A stretch of 64,000 bases of DNA. Source: Bacteroidota bacterium (GTDB taxonomy: Bacteria > Bacteroidota > Bacteroidia > Sphingobacteriales > Sphingobacteriaceae). Positions within the stretch are counted from its first letter, which is position 1. Each line of letters begins with the position of its first letter. Below are positions 10,422-19,888 of this stretch, in pieces. The notes beneath the pieces are model-generated. The model saw only the letters and a list, made by a program, of their open reading frames with translations, was not told where the DNA came from and made no database searches. The translations under genes and the position numbers were made by a program. The DNA lies in NCBI GenBank assembly GCA_018828585.1, contig JAHJVW010000020.1, forward strand, positions 1 through 64,000, written 5' to 3'.

Positions 10422-11204
10422 TTAATTTCTTTTATGCGAGAATAGCCAAGGCAATAAATCTTTTTCGGCAAAAGCCGAATCCCAACTGTTATGGTTAGCA
10501 TTCGGATAAATATTTAATTTTACTTCATCGCCCCTATTTTCTAACTCCACCGCTATATTTTTGGTGAATTGTGGATCAACAATATCATCTTTTCCGCCAT
10601 GGAATAACCATAAAGGTATTTGATCATATTTTTTAACATTCTTTACATTATCACCACCACAAATAGCAAAAGCAGCTGCAAAAGTACGGCGTTCTCTTCT
10701 TAGCAATTCATAAGTCCCCATGCCACCCATAGATAGTCCTCCAACATAAAATCGATCATGATCTAAATAATTCAAATCTTCCAATTGCTCTAAATAACCT
10801 AGTAATAGTTTCATAGCTACGGTAGGTTTTCCTCCCTTTTGAAATGAGAAGCTTCTCTTACCCTTATCATCTGTAGTAATGTGTACATTACTCCAATAGC
10901 TATCGTTTCCACATTGAGGAAATACGACTACTGCTTGATATTTCTTTCTAAACGCTGGATCTAAAAACATTTTAGAACCATGAACAAGCTGCTTCTCGTT
11001 GTCATTTCCGCTCTCTCCTCTGCCATGCAAAAACAACATCAAAGGATATTTTTTTGCTGGATCAAAATTCTCTGGATATAAAATTCTAACCGGTAATGTA
11101 TCTCCATTCATCACAAATGATGTCTTCACGAAGTCACTTTTAACTTGTCCCTTTAAGCTGATGAAACCAATACTGAGCAAGAAAAAAAAGACTAATTTCT
11201 TCAT
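10422..11204 (-). CDS. Secreted alpha/beta-hydrolase esterase (CE1/dienelactone-hydrolase-like)
   Basis: A 260-residue exported esterase that is the last gene of the glucan utilisation operon. The signal peptide ends at about SLKGQ. The alpha/beta-hydrolase triad is visible: nucleophile Ser in GLSMGGMGTYE, Asp in HGGKDDIVDPQ and His in NANHNSWD, with an oxyanion-side FLHGRGESG. Its start codon overlaps the stop of the upstream GH3 gene by 4 bp, so the two are translationally coupled. Removal of acyl substituents from the glycan is a plausible role; a peptidase activity is less likely. The exact substrate is inferred from context only. Confidence 0.85.
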   Translation of the reverse strand: MKKLVFFFLLSIGFISLKGQVKSDFVKTSFVMNGDTLPVRILYPENFDPAKKYPLMLFLHGRGESGNDNEKQLVHGSKMFLDPAFRKKYQAVVVFPQCGNDSYWSNVHITTDDKGKRSFSFQKGGKPTVAMKLLLGYLEQLEDLNYLDHDRFYVGGLSMGGMGTYELLRRERRTFAAAFAICGGDNVKNVKKYDQIPLWLFHGGKDDIVDPQFTKNIAVELENRGDEVKLNIYPNANHNSWDSAFAEKDLLPWLFSHKRN

Positions 11205-13519
11205 TTTACTAATTTAAAATCAGCCTCTTTTACATTTGTCGAACTATTTCCTACAAATACTTTAAAATCTCCAGGTTCAGCAATAAAATCTAAATTGGCA
11301 TTGTAGAATTTCAGATCATTCTCACTTAAAGTAAAACTAACTTGTTTACTTTCCCCTGCTTTTAAATAGATTTTCTGGAAACCTTTCAACTCTTTAACTG
11401 GACGTGTGATAGAACCCACTAAATCTCTGATGTATAACTGAACTACCTCTGCTCCATCTCTTGTGCCTGTATTTTTTACGGTTGTAGAAATGATGATATT
11501 TCCACCAGCATTCATAGTGGTTTTATTTAAATTAGGTGCTGATATGTCAAAAGTGGTATAGCTTAATCCAAAACCAAAAGGATATAAAGGGTCGTTGCTC
11601 ACATCTAAATAATTAGACCTGAACTTGCTGAACCATTTACCTTCTTCTAACGGACGTCCTGTATTTTTATGACTGTAGTAAATTGGAATTTGTCCCACAT
11701 TTTGAGGGAAAGTAGCACTCAGTTTCCCTGATGGATTTACATCGCCAAATAAAACATCAGCAATGGCATGACCCGTTTCTGTACCGCCAAACCAAACATT
11801 TAAAATAGCTGGAACATTTTTACTCTCCGAGGAAAGGTCGAGCGGACGACCATCAAAAACCAACAACACAACCGGCTTGCCAGTTGCTAACAATGCTTTA
11901 AGCAATCTTTGTTGTATGGCTGGAATTTGGATATCGGTTCTACTAGAACTTTCGCCGCTCATCTCCGAACTTTCACCTAAAGCCGCTACAACTACATCTG
12001 CTTTATTAGCAGCATTAACTGCTTCTTTAATGATTACTTCTTCTGGTCGGTTATCTCTTACCATATCACGTCCAAACATGGTTGCTCTTTTTTGATATGC
12101 AGCATCTTCTAACAAATTAGAACCAATTGCATAAATAATTTTAGCTTGATTGCCTACGGCGTCTTCTAAACCTTGTTTTACAGAAATCGCTTTGCTTAAA
12201 TCGGTAGAAACGGCCCAAGTCCCAGGCATATTCACTTTGCTATCTGCCAATGGACCAATCAGGGCAATTGTTCCTAATTTCTTAATCGGTAGTAGATGGT
12301 TATCGTTCTTCAGCAACACAAAACTTTTAGCAGCGGCATCACGAGCAATTTTAAGATTTTCTAAAGTGAAGATTTTTGTTTTTGCTCTTTCGTCATTACA
12401 ATATTTGTAAGGATCATCAAACAAGCCGAGTTTATATTTAGCTTCCAATACATAACGGCAAGCACTGTTGATTTCTTCAATAGATACCTTACCCTCGTCT
12501 AATGATTTTTTTAATGTAGTTAAAAACCCTTCACCAACCATGTCCATATCTACCCCAGCGTTTAAAGCTAAGGCAGATACTTGTTGTAAATCTCCCAAAC
12601 CATGAGCGGTCATTTCATTAATTCCGGTATAATCCGTCACCACAAAACCTTTAAAACCCCATTGATTTCTTAATAAATCTGTCACTAACCATTTATTGGC
12701 TGTAGCCGGAGTTCCATTGATATCGTTAAAAGAAGTCATAATACTTCCTGCACCTGCATCCACCGCAGCCTTGTAAGGAGGCAAATATTCGTTGTACATT
12801 TTGTTCAAACTCATATCGGTAGAGTTATAATCTCTTCCGGCTTCCGCAGCACCATACAAAGCGAAATGCTTTACACAAGCCATTATGGTGTTCATTTTTG
12901 ATAAGTCGTCTCCCTGATAACCTTGAACCATGGCTTTGGCAATTGCTGATCCCAAAAATGGATCTTCTCCACTACCTTCAGAAAAACGACCCCAACGTGG
13001 GTCACGAGAAATATCTACCATTGGCGAGAAAGTCCAATTTATCCCATCGGCAGAAGCTTCCTCTGCAGCAATTTGAGCAGAATGCTTAATCAAATCCATG
13101 TCCCAAGTTGCCGACAATCCTAAAGGGATAGGAAAAGCAGTTTTGTAACCGTGAATCACATCCATCCCAAAAATTAAAGGAATTTTTAAACGAGTATTGT
13201 TGACAGCTAACTCTTGTGCAGTACGAATTTTTTGGGGAGTACTTAAACTAAAGAACCCTCCAACTTGGCCAGCTTTAACTTTCTTTTCGATATCCGAATT
13301 TCCGGTTGAACCTGTAATCGCCTCTCCACCTGTTAATAAATTCAGCTGTCCAATTTTCTCTTCTACTGTCATTTTTGACATTAAATTCGAAATAAAACCA
13401 TCCATTTTAGAAGATGATGCAGCTGTATTTGTAGTGCTTTTAACCACTGGCTTTTGTTGTGCACATGCAGTTACCGCTGTAAATATGCCTACAGCAACTA
13501 TATATTTAAGTGATCTCAT
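11201..13519 (-). CDS. bglX: GH3 beta-glucosidase (BglX-type lipoprotein)
   Basis: A 772-residue GH3 enzyme, probably periplasmic, releasing glucose from short beta-glucans. It has a lipoprotein-like signal (AVTACAQQ), the N-terminal TIM barrel with the catalytic nucleophile Asp296 in GFVVTDYTG, the alpha/beta sandwich with ALGESSEMSGES carrying the likely acid/base Glu, and a C-terminal fibronectin-III-like domain. KHFALYGAAEAGRDYN and FSEGSGEDPFLG are family signatures. In Bacteroides thetaiotaomicron a GH3 beside a similar locus (BT_3567) cleaves beta-1,2-glucooligosaccharides, which matches the GH144 neighbours here. The family is certain; linkage preference is inferred from the locus. 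Confidence 0.93.
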   Translation of the reverse strand: MRSLKYIVAVGIFTAVTACAQQKPVVKSTTNTAASSSKMDGFISNLMSKMTVEEKIGQLNLLTGGEAITGSTGNSDIEKKVKAGQVGGFFSLSTPQKIRTAQELAVNNTRLKIPLIFGMDVIHGYKTAFPIPLGLSATWDMDLIKHSAQIAAEEASADGINWTFSPMVDISRDPRWGRFSEGSGEDPFLGSAIAKAMVQGYQGDDLSKMNTIMACVKHFALYGAAEAGRDYNSTDMSLNKMYNEYLPPYKAAVDAGAGSIMTSFNDINGTPATANKWLVTDLLRNQWGFKGFVVTDYTGINEMTAHGLGDLQQVSALALNAGVDMDMVGEGFLTTLKKSLDEGKVSIEEINSACRYVLEAKYKLGLFDDPYKYCNDERAKTKIFTLENLKIARDAAAKSFVLLKNDNHLLPIKKLGTIALIGPLADSKVNMPGTWAVSTDLSKAISVKQGLEDAVGNQAKIIYAIGSNLLEDAAYQKRATMFGRDMVRDNRPEEVIIKEAVNAANKADVVVAALGESSEMSGESSSRTDIQIPAIQQRLLKALLATGKPVVLLVFDGRPLDLSSESKNVPAILNVWFGGTETGHAIADVLFGDVNPSGKLSATFPQNVGQIPIYYSHKNTGRPLEEGKWFSKFRSNYLDVSNDPLYPFGFGLSYTTFDISAPNLNKTTMNAGGNIIISTTVKNTGTRDGAEVVQLYIRDLVGSITRPVKELKGFQKIYLKAGESKQVSFTLSENDLKFYNANLDFIAEPGDFKVFVGNSSTNVKEADFKLVK

Positions 13520-13525
13520 GATTGA

Positions 13526-14185
13526 TTATTTTGTTTTAATTAAGTAAGGAGTGATGGCTTTTATCCAGATATCGTATCCTTTTTGGTTCATATGTAAATT
13601 ATCATCTAAGAAAATATCATCCATAGGTCTCCCATTATCTTTGAGCATTAGTGGATAAACATTGATGAAACTAGTATTGTCTTGCGCCGATAAAAATGTT
13701 TTAATTAATTCGTTTGTATAAACCATTTCAGGCATCATTTTTTCTCGACTGATGCTTGGCTTTATAGCTATAAAACTAATTGAAACTTGAGGTTTTTTTT
13801 TTCGAATTAATTCGAAAAGTATTTTAAATCTATCGAAAGTAACTTCTGGACTTGCACCTTCTGCAATGTCATTTTCACCGCTATAAATCACAATCTGACG
13901 AGCTTCATAAGGAAAAATGACATCATCAGCGTAATAAATAGCATTGGCTAAAGTTGAACCTCCAAAGCCTCTGTTAATGGCTCCGTAGTTTTTATAAACT
14001 TTTTCTAAATCTGCCCATTTTCTTAGAGAAGAACTACCAACAAAAAGAATCCCATTTTTATTGGGCATTTTTAAGCTATCTAATTTTTTAAACGCTTGTA
14101 TTTCATCATAAAAAGGCGCCTTCTGTTGAGCAAATGCACCAAAGGAAATCAGAAAAGCAATAAATATTAAACTAATTTTTTTCAT
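13526..14185 (-). CDS. Secreted SGNH/GDSL-family hydrolase
   Basis: A 219-residue exported hydrolase with the SGNH blocks in order: nucleophile Ser in FVGSSSLRKW, Gly in NRGFGGSTL, Asn in YSGENDIAEG, and the Asp/His pair in LDDNLHMNQKGYD. The signal peptide ends at AFAQQ. It directly abuts the GH43 gene with no spacer, so it is cotranscribed. The likely job is deacylation of a substituted glycan (acetyl- or succinyl-esterase activity), but SGNH enzymes are diverse and the acyl group cannot be read from sequence. Confidence 0.88.
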   Translation of the reverse strand: MKKISLIFIAFLISFGAFAQQKAPFYDEIQAFKKLDSLKMPNKNGILFVGSSSLRKWADLEKVYKNYGAINRGFGGSTLANAIYYADDVIFPYEARQIVIYSGENDIAEGASPEVTFDRFKILFELIRKKKPQVSISFIAIKPSISREKMMPEMVYTNELIKTFLSAQDNTSFINVYPLMLKDNGRPMDDIFLDDNLHMNQKGYDIWIKAITPYLIKTK

Positions 14186-15913
14186 TTATTCTGCTTTTGA
14201 AGGTTTTAAAGATTTAGAAATCCCATTTTCATTGAATGCTTCGATACTAAAATAATAAATTTGATCATCATTTAAACTTTTTAAATCCAGATGATTTTCA
14301 CCGTAAATTAACCAAGAATTATATAACTTATCTGGCGCTATCCCCCATTTAATATTATAACCCTGAGCATCTTTTGCTTTATCCCAAGTAACCATGGCAT
14401 CACGCTTATCCGTTTGTCTATTCACTTTAAAATTTCTCACATTAACAGGTAATTTACCTTCGCCTCTTCCAAAAACCCTTAATCCAGAAATTGCCAAATT
14501 TGCAGTAGGAACATGGATATTATTGTACCTAATGTACCTTGCTTTCTGTGGTGCTTCTAAAGCTACATAATCGTTAGGGACATCTCTAAAACTATTTTTT
14601 CTATCCACTAACTTAAACCATGTTTTATCATCTAAAGACCCTTCTAAGATGTATCTGTGGTACATGTTATCAGGCCTTCCATAAAGGTTCGATTGGTAAT
14701 CATGATAATTTATCTGGATGGCATAAACATTTGAATTTTGTTGCAAATCAATTTTTATCCATTGTTGGTCATCATTTTTATTTGCTAGCCAAAAAGATTT
14801 TACATTTTCATCTGTAACGTGGCTCGCTCTAAAAGTGTCAACTTCTGAAGATGCGGTGACTGGTTTTTTATAGGATAAAAGCATCCAGCCTGTGAATGCA
14901 CCTTGCTTGCTAGGAAGAGAAGGAGCATAATGTGGGTAGTCTCCGAAAGCAGTATTGCTGTACATCAAGCCATCTTTATCAAACCAAGCGGGGAAAGCAC
15001 ATAGCCTACGTTCCCAGTTTACATTGACCGAAACTGCCATAGAGGCAAAATGCCAATATTGACCCCCCGGGCCAACTACCGTACTGCCATGTCCAGCTCC
15101 ATTGATGTAGCCTCCTGGCTTATAAAAAATAGGATTGTTAGGCATATATTTATAAGGGCCTAAAGGTTTATCAGCAATATAAACGCCATCACCATAAACA
15201 TTAAATTCTGTGCCGGGTGCAGCATATTGCATATAATATTTTCCATTGTGTTTGGTAAGCCAGGGTCCCTCTATGTACCCTTCCATTTTAGAAGTATGGT
15301 TTTCGCCAAAACGTTCCCAACCATGGTGCGCTTCATCCAAATTAAAAAGTTCTACTCTTTTTCCTATCGGATTAAAACGTTGATTTTTATCTAATTCTAT
15401 CCCATAAATCGGATACAAGTTGGATGATCCCCAAAACATATAGGCTTTCCCATCATCATCCATAAAAAAATCAGGGTCTTGTAGATTATTTAAGATGGAC
15501 GGGGTTGCTTTCCAATCTCCCTTTTTGGGATTATCTGTATATAAAATACTCATAGATCCAGAAGGATCCCCGGTTACATACAAAACTGAATCTTTATAGT
15601 TATGAGCTGCAGGAGCGTTGGAACCCTGAAAATACCATTTTTCTGGTTTAATAAAATCCCAATTGGATAAATCGGATGAGTGCCAGTAACCCAATGAGCG
15701 GGTAACAAATAGATAATACTCCCCACGAAATTTCACCACCGCGGGGTCAGCTCCAGAACGGTAAGAAATGTTTCTATCCGAATTATAAATCATATACGTA
15801 TAATCCAAGTTGATAGGATTACAATAGGTTTGCATTTGAGCTTCCTGAGCCTCTACAGAACTCAGATAGCTACAAAAAAACAGTCCTACAACAATGTATT
15901 TCAACCACTTCAT
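14186..15913 (-). CDS. GH43-like glycosidase with F5/8-type C and fibronectin-III modules
   Basis: A 575-residue exported multidomain enzyme. After a signal peptide (ending SVEAQ) comes a five-bladed GH43-type propeller (about 35-345) with the catalytic Asp context RSGADPAVVKFRGEYYLF, a second acid in LQDPDFFMDDDGKAYMFWG, and Glu in MEGYIEGPWL. A discoidin/F5-8C carbohydrate-binding domain follows (about 350-485, ending LRVFGRGEG), then an Fn3 domain (about 490-570). GH43 enzymes normally cut alpha-arabinosides or beta-xylosides or galactosides. Its presence among GH144/GH3 glucan enzymes is unexpected and may mean a side-chain-bearing substrate. Confidence 0.88.
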   Translation of the reverse strand: MKWLKYIVVGLFFCSYLSSVEAQEAQMQTYCNPINLDYTYMIYNSDRNISYRSGADPAVVKFRGEYYLFVTRSLGYWHSSDLSNWDFIKPEKWYFQGSNAPAAHNYKDSVLYVTGDPSGSMSILYTDNPKKGDWKATPSILNNLQDPDFFMDDDGKAYMFWGSSNLYPIYGIELDKNQRFNPIGKRVELFNLDEAHHGWERFGENHTSKMEGYIEGPWLTKHNGKYYMQYAAPGTEFNVYGDGVYIADKPLGPYKYMPNNPIFYKPGGYINGAGHGSTVVGPGGQYWHFASMAVSVNVNWERRLCAFPAWFDKDGLMYSNTAFGDYPHYAPSLPSKQGAFTGWMLLSYKKPVTASSEVDTFRASHVTDENVKSFWLANKNDDQQWIKIDLQQNSNVYAIQINYHDYQSNLYGRPDNMYHRYILEGSLDDKTWFKLVDRKNSFRDVPNDYVALEAPQKARYIRYNNIHVPTANLAISGLRVFGRGEGKLPVNVRNFKVNRQTDKRDAMVTWDKAKDAQGYNIKWGIAPDKLYNSWLIYGENHLDLKSLNDDQIYYFSIEAFNENGISKSLKPSKAE

Positions 15914-15916
15914 ATT

Positions 15917-17254
15917 TTAATTCTTTAAATATGGACTTTGAAAATCAAGTTTCTTTAATCCTGCCTGTACATCTTCATAATTCATAAATAATTTCCACAG
16001 CAAACCACTGCGGTAATTTTCAATCATCACCACTTCCGGTCCTTGGTCAATCCCTAAATATCTTGGAGTATACCAGTTGGCAGTTTCACTAAAAGCATCA
16101 TAAAAACCATATTTACCCCAAACCTGAGCTTTCCTATCTACATACCAATAGCGCATTGCTGCAATAGATTCTTTAGGTGTATAAACGATAGAAGAAATTG
16201 CCGCCGTTGGGGCTATCACTCCTAAATCTCTATCCTTCTGTGGCGCATGACCAGCATATCCATTGATAGAATAACTAGAAGTTAAACCCCAAGAGTTTTT
16301 TCCATACCCCTTATAATTTAGAGAATTATCTACACACCACCGATAGTTGATCAAAGCCATGTTTTTGGTCTCTGTTCCATAATCTCCGTATGTATCTTTT
16401 AATCCTTTTGGGTCGAGGCCTAAAAATGAATAATGAGACCAGAATAAAGGTCCGCCGTGAGGTGCATCTCCTTGATGAAAGAACTGAAGTGAAATGTTAT
16501 CATAACTTCTTGGAGATTTAATTTTTCCATTCATTGCCCAACCTTCGTCGTAAACTTTTTTATCAATTCCATGAGTGGGAGAAGCAGCTGCGGTAACATA
16601 CATGATTAAACATTCGTTAAAACCATGAACAGGGAAATTCATTTTCCATTGATTGTTAGGGCTCCAATGCCAATATAAAACATTCTTTCCATTTCGGTAC
16701 CAATCGTAATCTATGCCTTTCCAAAGTTCGTCTGCCAATGTAGATAATTCCTTTTCTTTTGAATTCCCATTTTTAAAATATTGCTTCACACAGATGAGGC
16801 TTTGTGCCACAAAAGAGGTTTCTACTAAATCGCCCCCATCGTCAAATTTGGAAAAAGGTTTGACTTTTCCGGTTTCTCCGTACATCCAATGCGGCCATGC
16901 TCCGTGGAAACGCTCAGCATTTTTAAGAAAAGTTAAGACTTTACTCAGTCTTTGAACACCTTCGGTTCTAGTCACAAACTTTCTATCGATACCGGCAATA
17001 ATACCCATAATCCCAAAACCTGTTGCACCTGTAGCTACAATATTTGTTTCATAGTCAGGCTGATCTAAGTGAATTCTTTCTCTAGCCGCACCTGAATTCT
17101 TTTCGGCTCCATCCCAGAAATATTGGAAAGTATGGTATTGAACGGTGTCGAGTAATTGATATTCTGTGAGCATTTCTGAAGAAGCAACTTTTTTATGAGT
17201 AGTGCCACAAGAGACTATTAACAAGGCAACTAATATAAATAGTGAATTTTTCAT
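15917..17254 (-). CDS. GH144 endo-beta-1,2-glucanase-like lipoprotein
   Basis: A 445-residue protein of the glycoamylase-like family (PF10091), assigned to GH144. The lipoprotein signal ends LLIVSCGTT. The acidic cluster in FDDGGDLVETSF gives Asp138, Asp142 and Glu145, and a further Glu214 lies in GFNECLIMY. As I recall the characterised Chitinophaga pinensis endo-beta-1,2-glucanase, its key acids are D135, D139, E142 and E211, exactly the same spacing shifted by three. Aromatic-rich WHWSPNNQW and the C-terminal IDQGPEVVMIENYRSG are shared with the paralogue upstream. It probably cuts beta-1,2-glucan at the cell surface or in the periplasm. Confidence 0.9.
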   Translation of the reverse strand: MKNSLFILVALLIVSCGTTHKKVASSEMLTEYQLLDTVQYHTFQYFWDGAEKNSGAARERIHLDQPDYETNIVATGATGFGIMGIIAGIDRKFVTRTEGVQRLSKVLTFLKNAERFHGAWPHWMYGETGKVKPFSKFDDGGDLVETSFVAQSLICVKQYFKNGNSKEKELSTLADELWKGIDYDWYRNGKNVLYWHWSPNNQWKMNFPVHGFNECLIMYVTAAASPTHGIDKKVYDEGWAMNGKIKSPRSYDNISLQFFHQGDAPHGGPLFWSHYSFLGLDPKGLKDTYGDYGTETKNMALINYRWCVDNSLNYKGYGKNSWGLTSSYSINGYAGHAPQKDRDLGVIAPTAAISSIVYTPKESIAAMRYWYVDRKAQVWGKYGFYDAFSETANWYTPRYLGIDQGPEVVMIENYRSGLLWKLFMNYEDVQAGLKKLDFQSPYLKN

Positions 17255-17261
17255 TGTCAGA

Positions 17262-18902
17262 TTAAATTTTAGGGCTTTGAAAGCCGAGTTTAGTAAGACC
17301 AGATTTAACTTCGGGACATGACATAAATAAGTCCCAAATCAATCCGGTACGATAGTTTTCAATCATCACAATTTGAGGACCTTGATCTATCGCTAAATAG
17401 GAACTGGCAAACCAGGGATCGTTTAAAGAAAAAGCATCTTTGAACCCGTAATCTCCCCAAACCTTATCACCTAATTTATAATAGAAAAAACGAATAGCTT
17501 TTAATGATTCTTCGGGCGTGTAAGGAATAGAGGAAACAGCCGCTGTTGGGGCAATATATCCTTTATCATTATTGGGCGAACTAGCTGTATATCCTCCGTT
17601 GATATCGCTAGCTGTTAAACCCCAGCAATCGGCAGAATATCCTGCAAAATTTAGGGGATTGGCTACACAATAGTTATAGTTAATTTTAGAATGTGCCTTT
17701 GCTTGAGTTTCATAATTTGCATAAGCATCTGTTAAACCATTTGGGTTAATCGCCATAAGCGAATAGTGTTCGAAAAACAAAGGACCACCGTTTGCGGAAC
17801 CTAAAGGCAAAGTGACCCCGTAATAAGTGTTGCCATTTTTCATACTTCCGTTTGCTGCCCAGCCCATTTCATAAACTGATTTAGGAATGGTATGAGTAGT
17901 TGATGAAGCGGCTAAAACATAAACCATCAATGCTTCATTCCACCCTTTAACTTGGAGATTGATATCCCAATTATAATCAGGGCTCCAATGCCATATCAGT
18001 TTTTCTTGACCTCCATTTCTAAACCAATCCCATTCTACATTGCCGTACAATTGATTGATGTCATTTCTCAGAGCAAATTCTGCAGCATCATTTCCATTAA
18101 AATACTGGCGAGCCACTAAAAGTCCTTCCATTAGGAAAGAAGTTTCCACCAAATCAGCACCGTTGTCTTTGGTACTAAAGGGTTGTACTTTACCCGTATT
18201 TCCATTGAGCCAATGAGGAAAAACTCCATGAAATTTATCGGCAGTTTTTAGAAAAGTCACTATTTTTTGTAGCCTAGCTAAACCTTCGGCTTTGGTAATG
18301 AAGCTTCTATTGATAGCCACAACTATACCCATGAGACCAAACCCAGTTCCTCCTGTAGTGACCACATCGCCCGAAGTGTTTCGCTCACGAGCCATTCCAG
18401 AGTTAGGATGTCCAAAATCCCAGAAATAGGCAAAAGTTTGCTTCTGAATTTTAGTGAGTAACTCGTCATCAGTGATCCGAGCAAACTTATCTGTAGAATC
18501 AATCCCTGTATTTAAGTTGATGGTAATTGGGTTTAATAAAACTCCTCCTGAGGTAGTCTTTAAGATTGGATTAATAGCTAACTGATAAGAAGCTAAACCC
18601 ATCAAGTTATTTTTAGGGGTAAGGTCTAAATGCAATTTATCTGTACTTAACTGAAAATTTAAAGGAGTGGTAATTCCATTACTTACGAGTTTAATGGCTT
18701 GAGAAAAAGAAGTAGAATCAACTGCCTCACTAAAGTTGAGCTGTATTTTCGGTTTTAAATTAAGTCCTTTATAATTTAAACTCCCATTGTAATTGCCATT
18801 TACAGTAAATGCGACAGAAGTATCTGTTATTGGCGCACTATTTTTTTTACAAGCACCTAATACTCCACAAAAGAAAATCAAGAAAAATCCAATTCGGTTC
18901 AT
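17262..18902 (-). CDS. GH144-like glucanase with N-terminal Ig-like domain
   Basis: A 546-residue lipoprotein (signal VLGACKKN) paralogous to the next gene in the operon. Residues about 30-135 form a bacterial Ig-like (SbsA/Big_5-type) domain absent from the paralogue; residues 140-546 are the glycoamylase-like GH144 barrel. The acidic quartet is conserved: Asp246, Asp250 and Glu253 in KDNGADLVETSF and Glu323 in GWNEALMVY. The Ig-like spacer may hold the enzyme away from the outer membrane, making it the surface endo-enzyme. A terminator-like hairpin lies just upstream at 18935-18955, separating it from the LamG gene. Confidence 0.9.
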   Translation of the reverse strand: MNRIGFFLIFFCGVLGACKKNSAPITDTSVAFTVNGNYNGSLNYKGLNLKPKIQLNFSEAVDSTSFSQAIKLVSNGITTPLNFQLSTDKLHLDLTPKNNLMGLASYQLAINPILKTTSGGVLLNPITINLNTGIDSTDKFARITDDELLTKIQKQTFAYFWDFGHPNSGMARERNTSGDVVTTGGTGFGLMGIVVAINRSFITKAEGLARLQKIVTFLKTADKFHGVFPHWLNGNTGKVQPFSTKDNGADLVETSFLMEGLLVARQYFNGNDAAEFALRNDINQLYGNVEWDWFRNGGQEKLIWHWSPDYNWDINLQVKGWNEALMVYVLAASSTTHTIPKSVYEMGWAANGSMKNGNTYYGVTLPLGSANGGPLFFEHYSLMAINPNGLTDAYANYETQAKAHSKINYNYCVANPLNFAGYSADCWGLTASDINGGYTASSPNNDKGYIAPTAAVSSIPYTPEESLKAIRFFYYKLGDKVWGDYGFKDAFSLNDPWFASSYLAIDQGPQIVMIENYRTGLIWDLFMSCPEVKSGLTKLGFQSPKI

Positions 18903-18934
18903 TCAATTAAAGTTTTTCATAAAAGGAGAAAAAA

Positions 18935-18955
18935 GGGATGCCTTGATGACATCCC
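18935..18955 (-). terminator. Intra-operon terminator/attenuator
   Basis: On the minus strand GGGATG and CATCCC pair around a 9-nt loop and are followed directly by TTTTTT, a compact rho-independent terminator. It falls between the LamG gene and the first GH144 gene, so it should lower expression of the enzymes relative to susCD-LamG. Confidence 0.7.
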
Positions 18956-18977
18956 CCTAACCAATTCTCTAACTTAT

Positions 18978-19877
18978 TTATTTACCTGCTAAACCTAAAT
19001 TAAATAAGGCCTTTATGTGTGCGTCTGGTAACGCTTTGTTAAATATTCTGATTTCATCAATGTTACCTTTCATGGCTGCAAAGGAGGCATCGCTATTTAC
19101 CGATTTACCTGGAATTACGTTATAGTTACCTCCGATGATTACCTCATTAGGCTCCCAAGACTTAAACAAGTTTTTACCCGTTCCTCTATTTGGATAGTTA
19201 CCCATTTTTACGCCATCAGCCCAAATGTTAAACACCCCACTAGAACCATCATAAGTCAATAGGATATTAGTCCATTTAGCTGCACCAATTTTTGGAGATA
19301 AATTTATCGCTCCGTAATTATTGATGTTATCTTGACGACCGCCTCCGGCAGTGGTGAAATAAGGGTGAATACTAATCCTATCCGTATTAGACGTCGCATT
19401 AGCATTGGTCTCGAGAATAAAGTCGAGATTTCCATTCATCATCCCTGGTCTGGAAATTTGAAATAACATGGTTTTTGTAGCCCCGTTATTTAAAATCTGA
19501 ACCCAAGTACTAATGGTGAAACTTGTAAAAGCAGCCGCTTTAAAAGCACTAAATTGTGTTGCATAATATAGATATCCTCCATTTAGGCTTAAGGCTTTTC
19601 CTCTAACACCTCCATCTATCAACGTATTATTTGCCATAGAAGTTGGTGCTGATCCGCTTTTAATCTCTTTGGTGTCTGTATCAAAAGACCAAAAAGCGAC
19701 TAAATTATTAGGAAAAATTTCATCAGAGCTTTTATACCCATCAATTGTACCCGCATAAGCCGCCGTTGAGACTGAAGGTAATTTATTGGGATTCCCATCT
19801 TTCTTACACGATGATATTGCAGCAATTGCTAATGTTATCATCATTAACTGATTAATATTTAATATTTTACTTTTCAT
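18978..19877 (-). CDS. LamG-domain surface lipoprotein (SusE/F-position glycan binder)
   Basis: A 299-residue lipoprotein (signal AAISSCKKDG) with a concanavalin A-like LamG/Laminin_G_3 fold over about 60-295: LVAFWSFDTD, the GKALSLNGGYLYY strand, FTISTWVQI, WTNILLTYDG and IDEIRIFNKALPDAHI. It occupies the place immediately after susD where surface glycan-binding proteins usually lie. No glycosidase catalytic motif is evident, so a binding role is most likely. It is cotranscribed with susD (11-nt gap) and followed by a terminator-like hairpin. Confidence 0.85.
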   Translation of the reverse strand: MKSKILNINQLMMITLAIAAISSCKKDGNPNKLPSVSTAAYAGTIDGYKSSDEIFPNNLVAFWSFDTDTKEIKSGSAPTSMANNTLIDGGVRGKALSLNGGYLYYATQFSAFKAAAFTSFTISTWVQILNNGATKTMLFQISRPGMMNGNLDFILETNANATSNTDRISIHPYFTTAGGGRQDNINNYGAINLSPKIGAAKWTNILLTYDGSSGVFNIWADGVKMGNYPNRGTGKNLFKSWEPNEVIIGGNYNVIPGKSVNSDASFAAMKGNIDEIRIFNKALPDAHIKALFNLGLAGK

Positions 19878-19888
19878 AATTTCAGAAA

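Noticed and set aside
13197-13547. 116-codon frame on the plus strand over the GH3 gene
   Set aside because: It lies antisense to well-conserved GH3 coding sequence, has no start context and no recognisable domain; the same holds for other antisense frames such as 567-890, 6127-6504 and 58530-58952.
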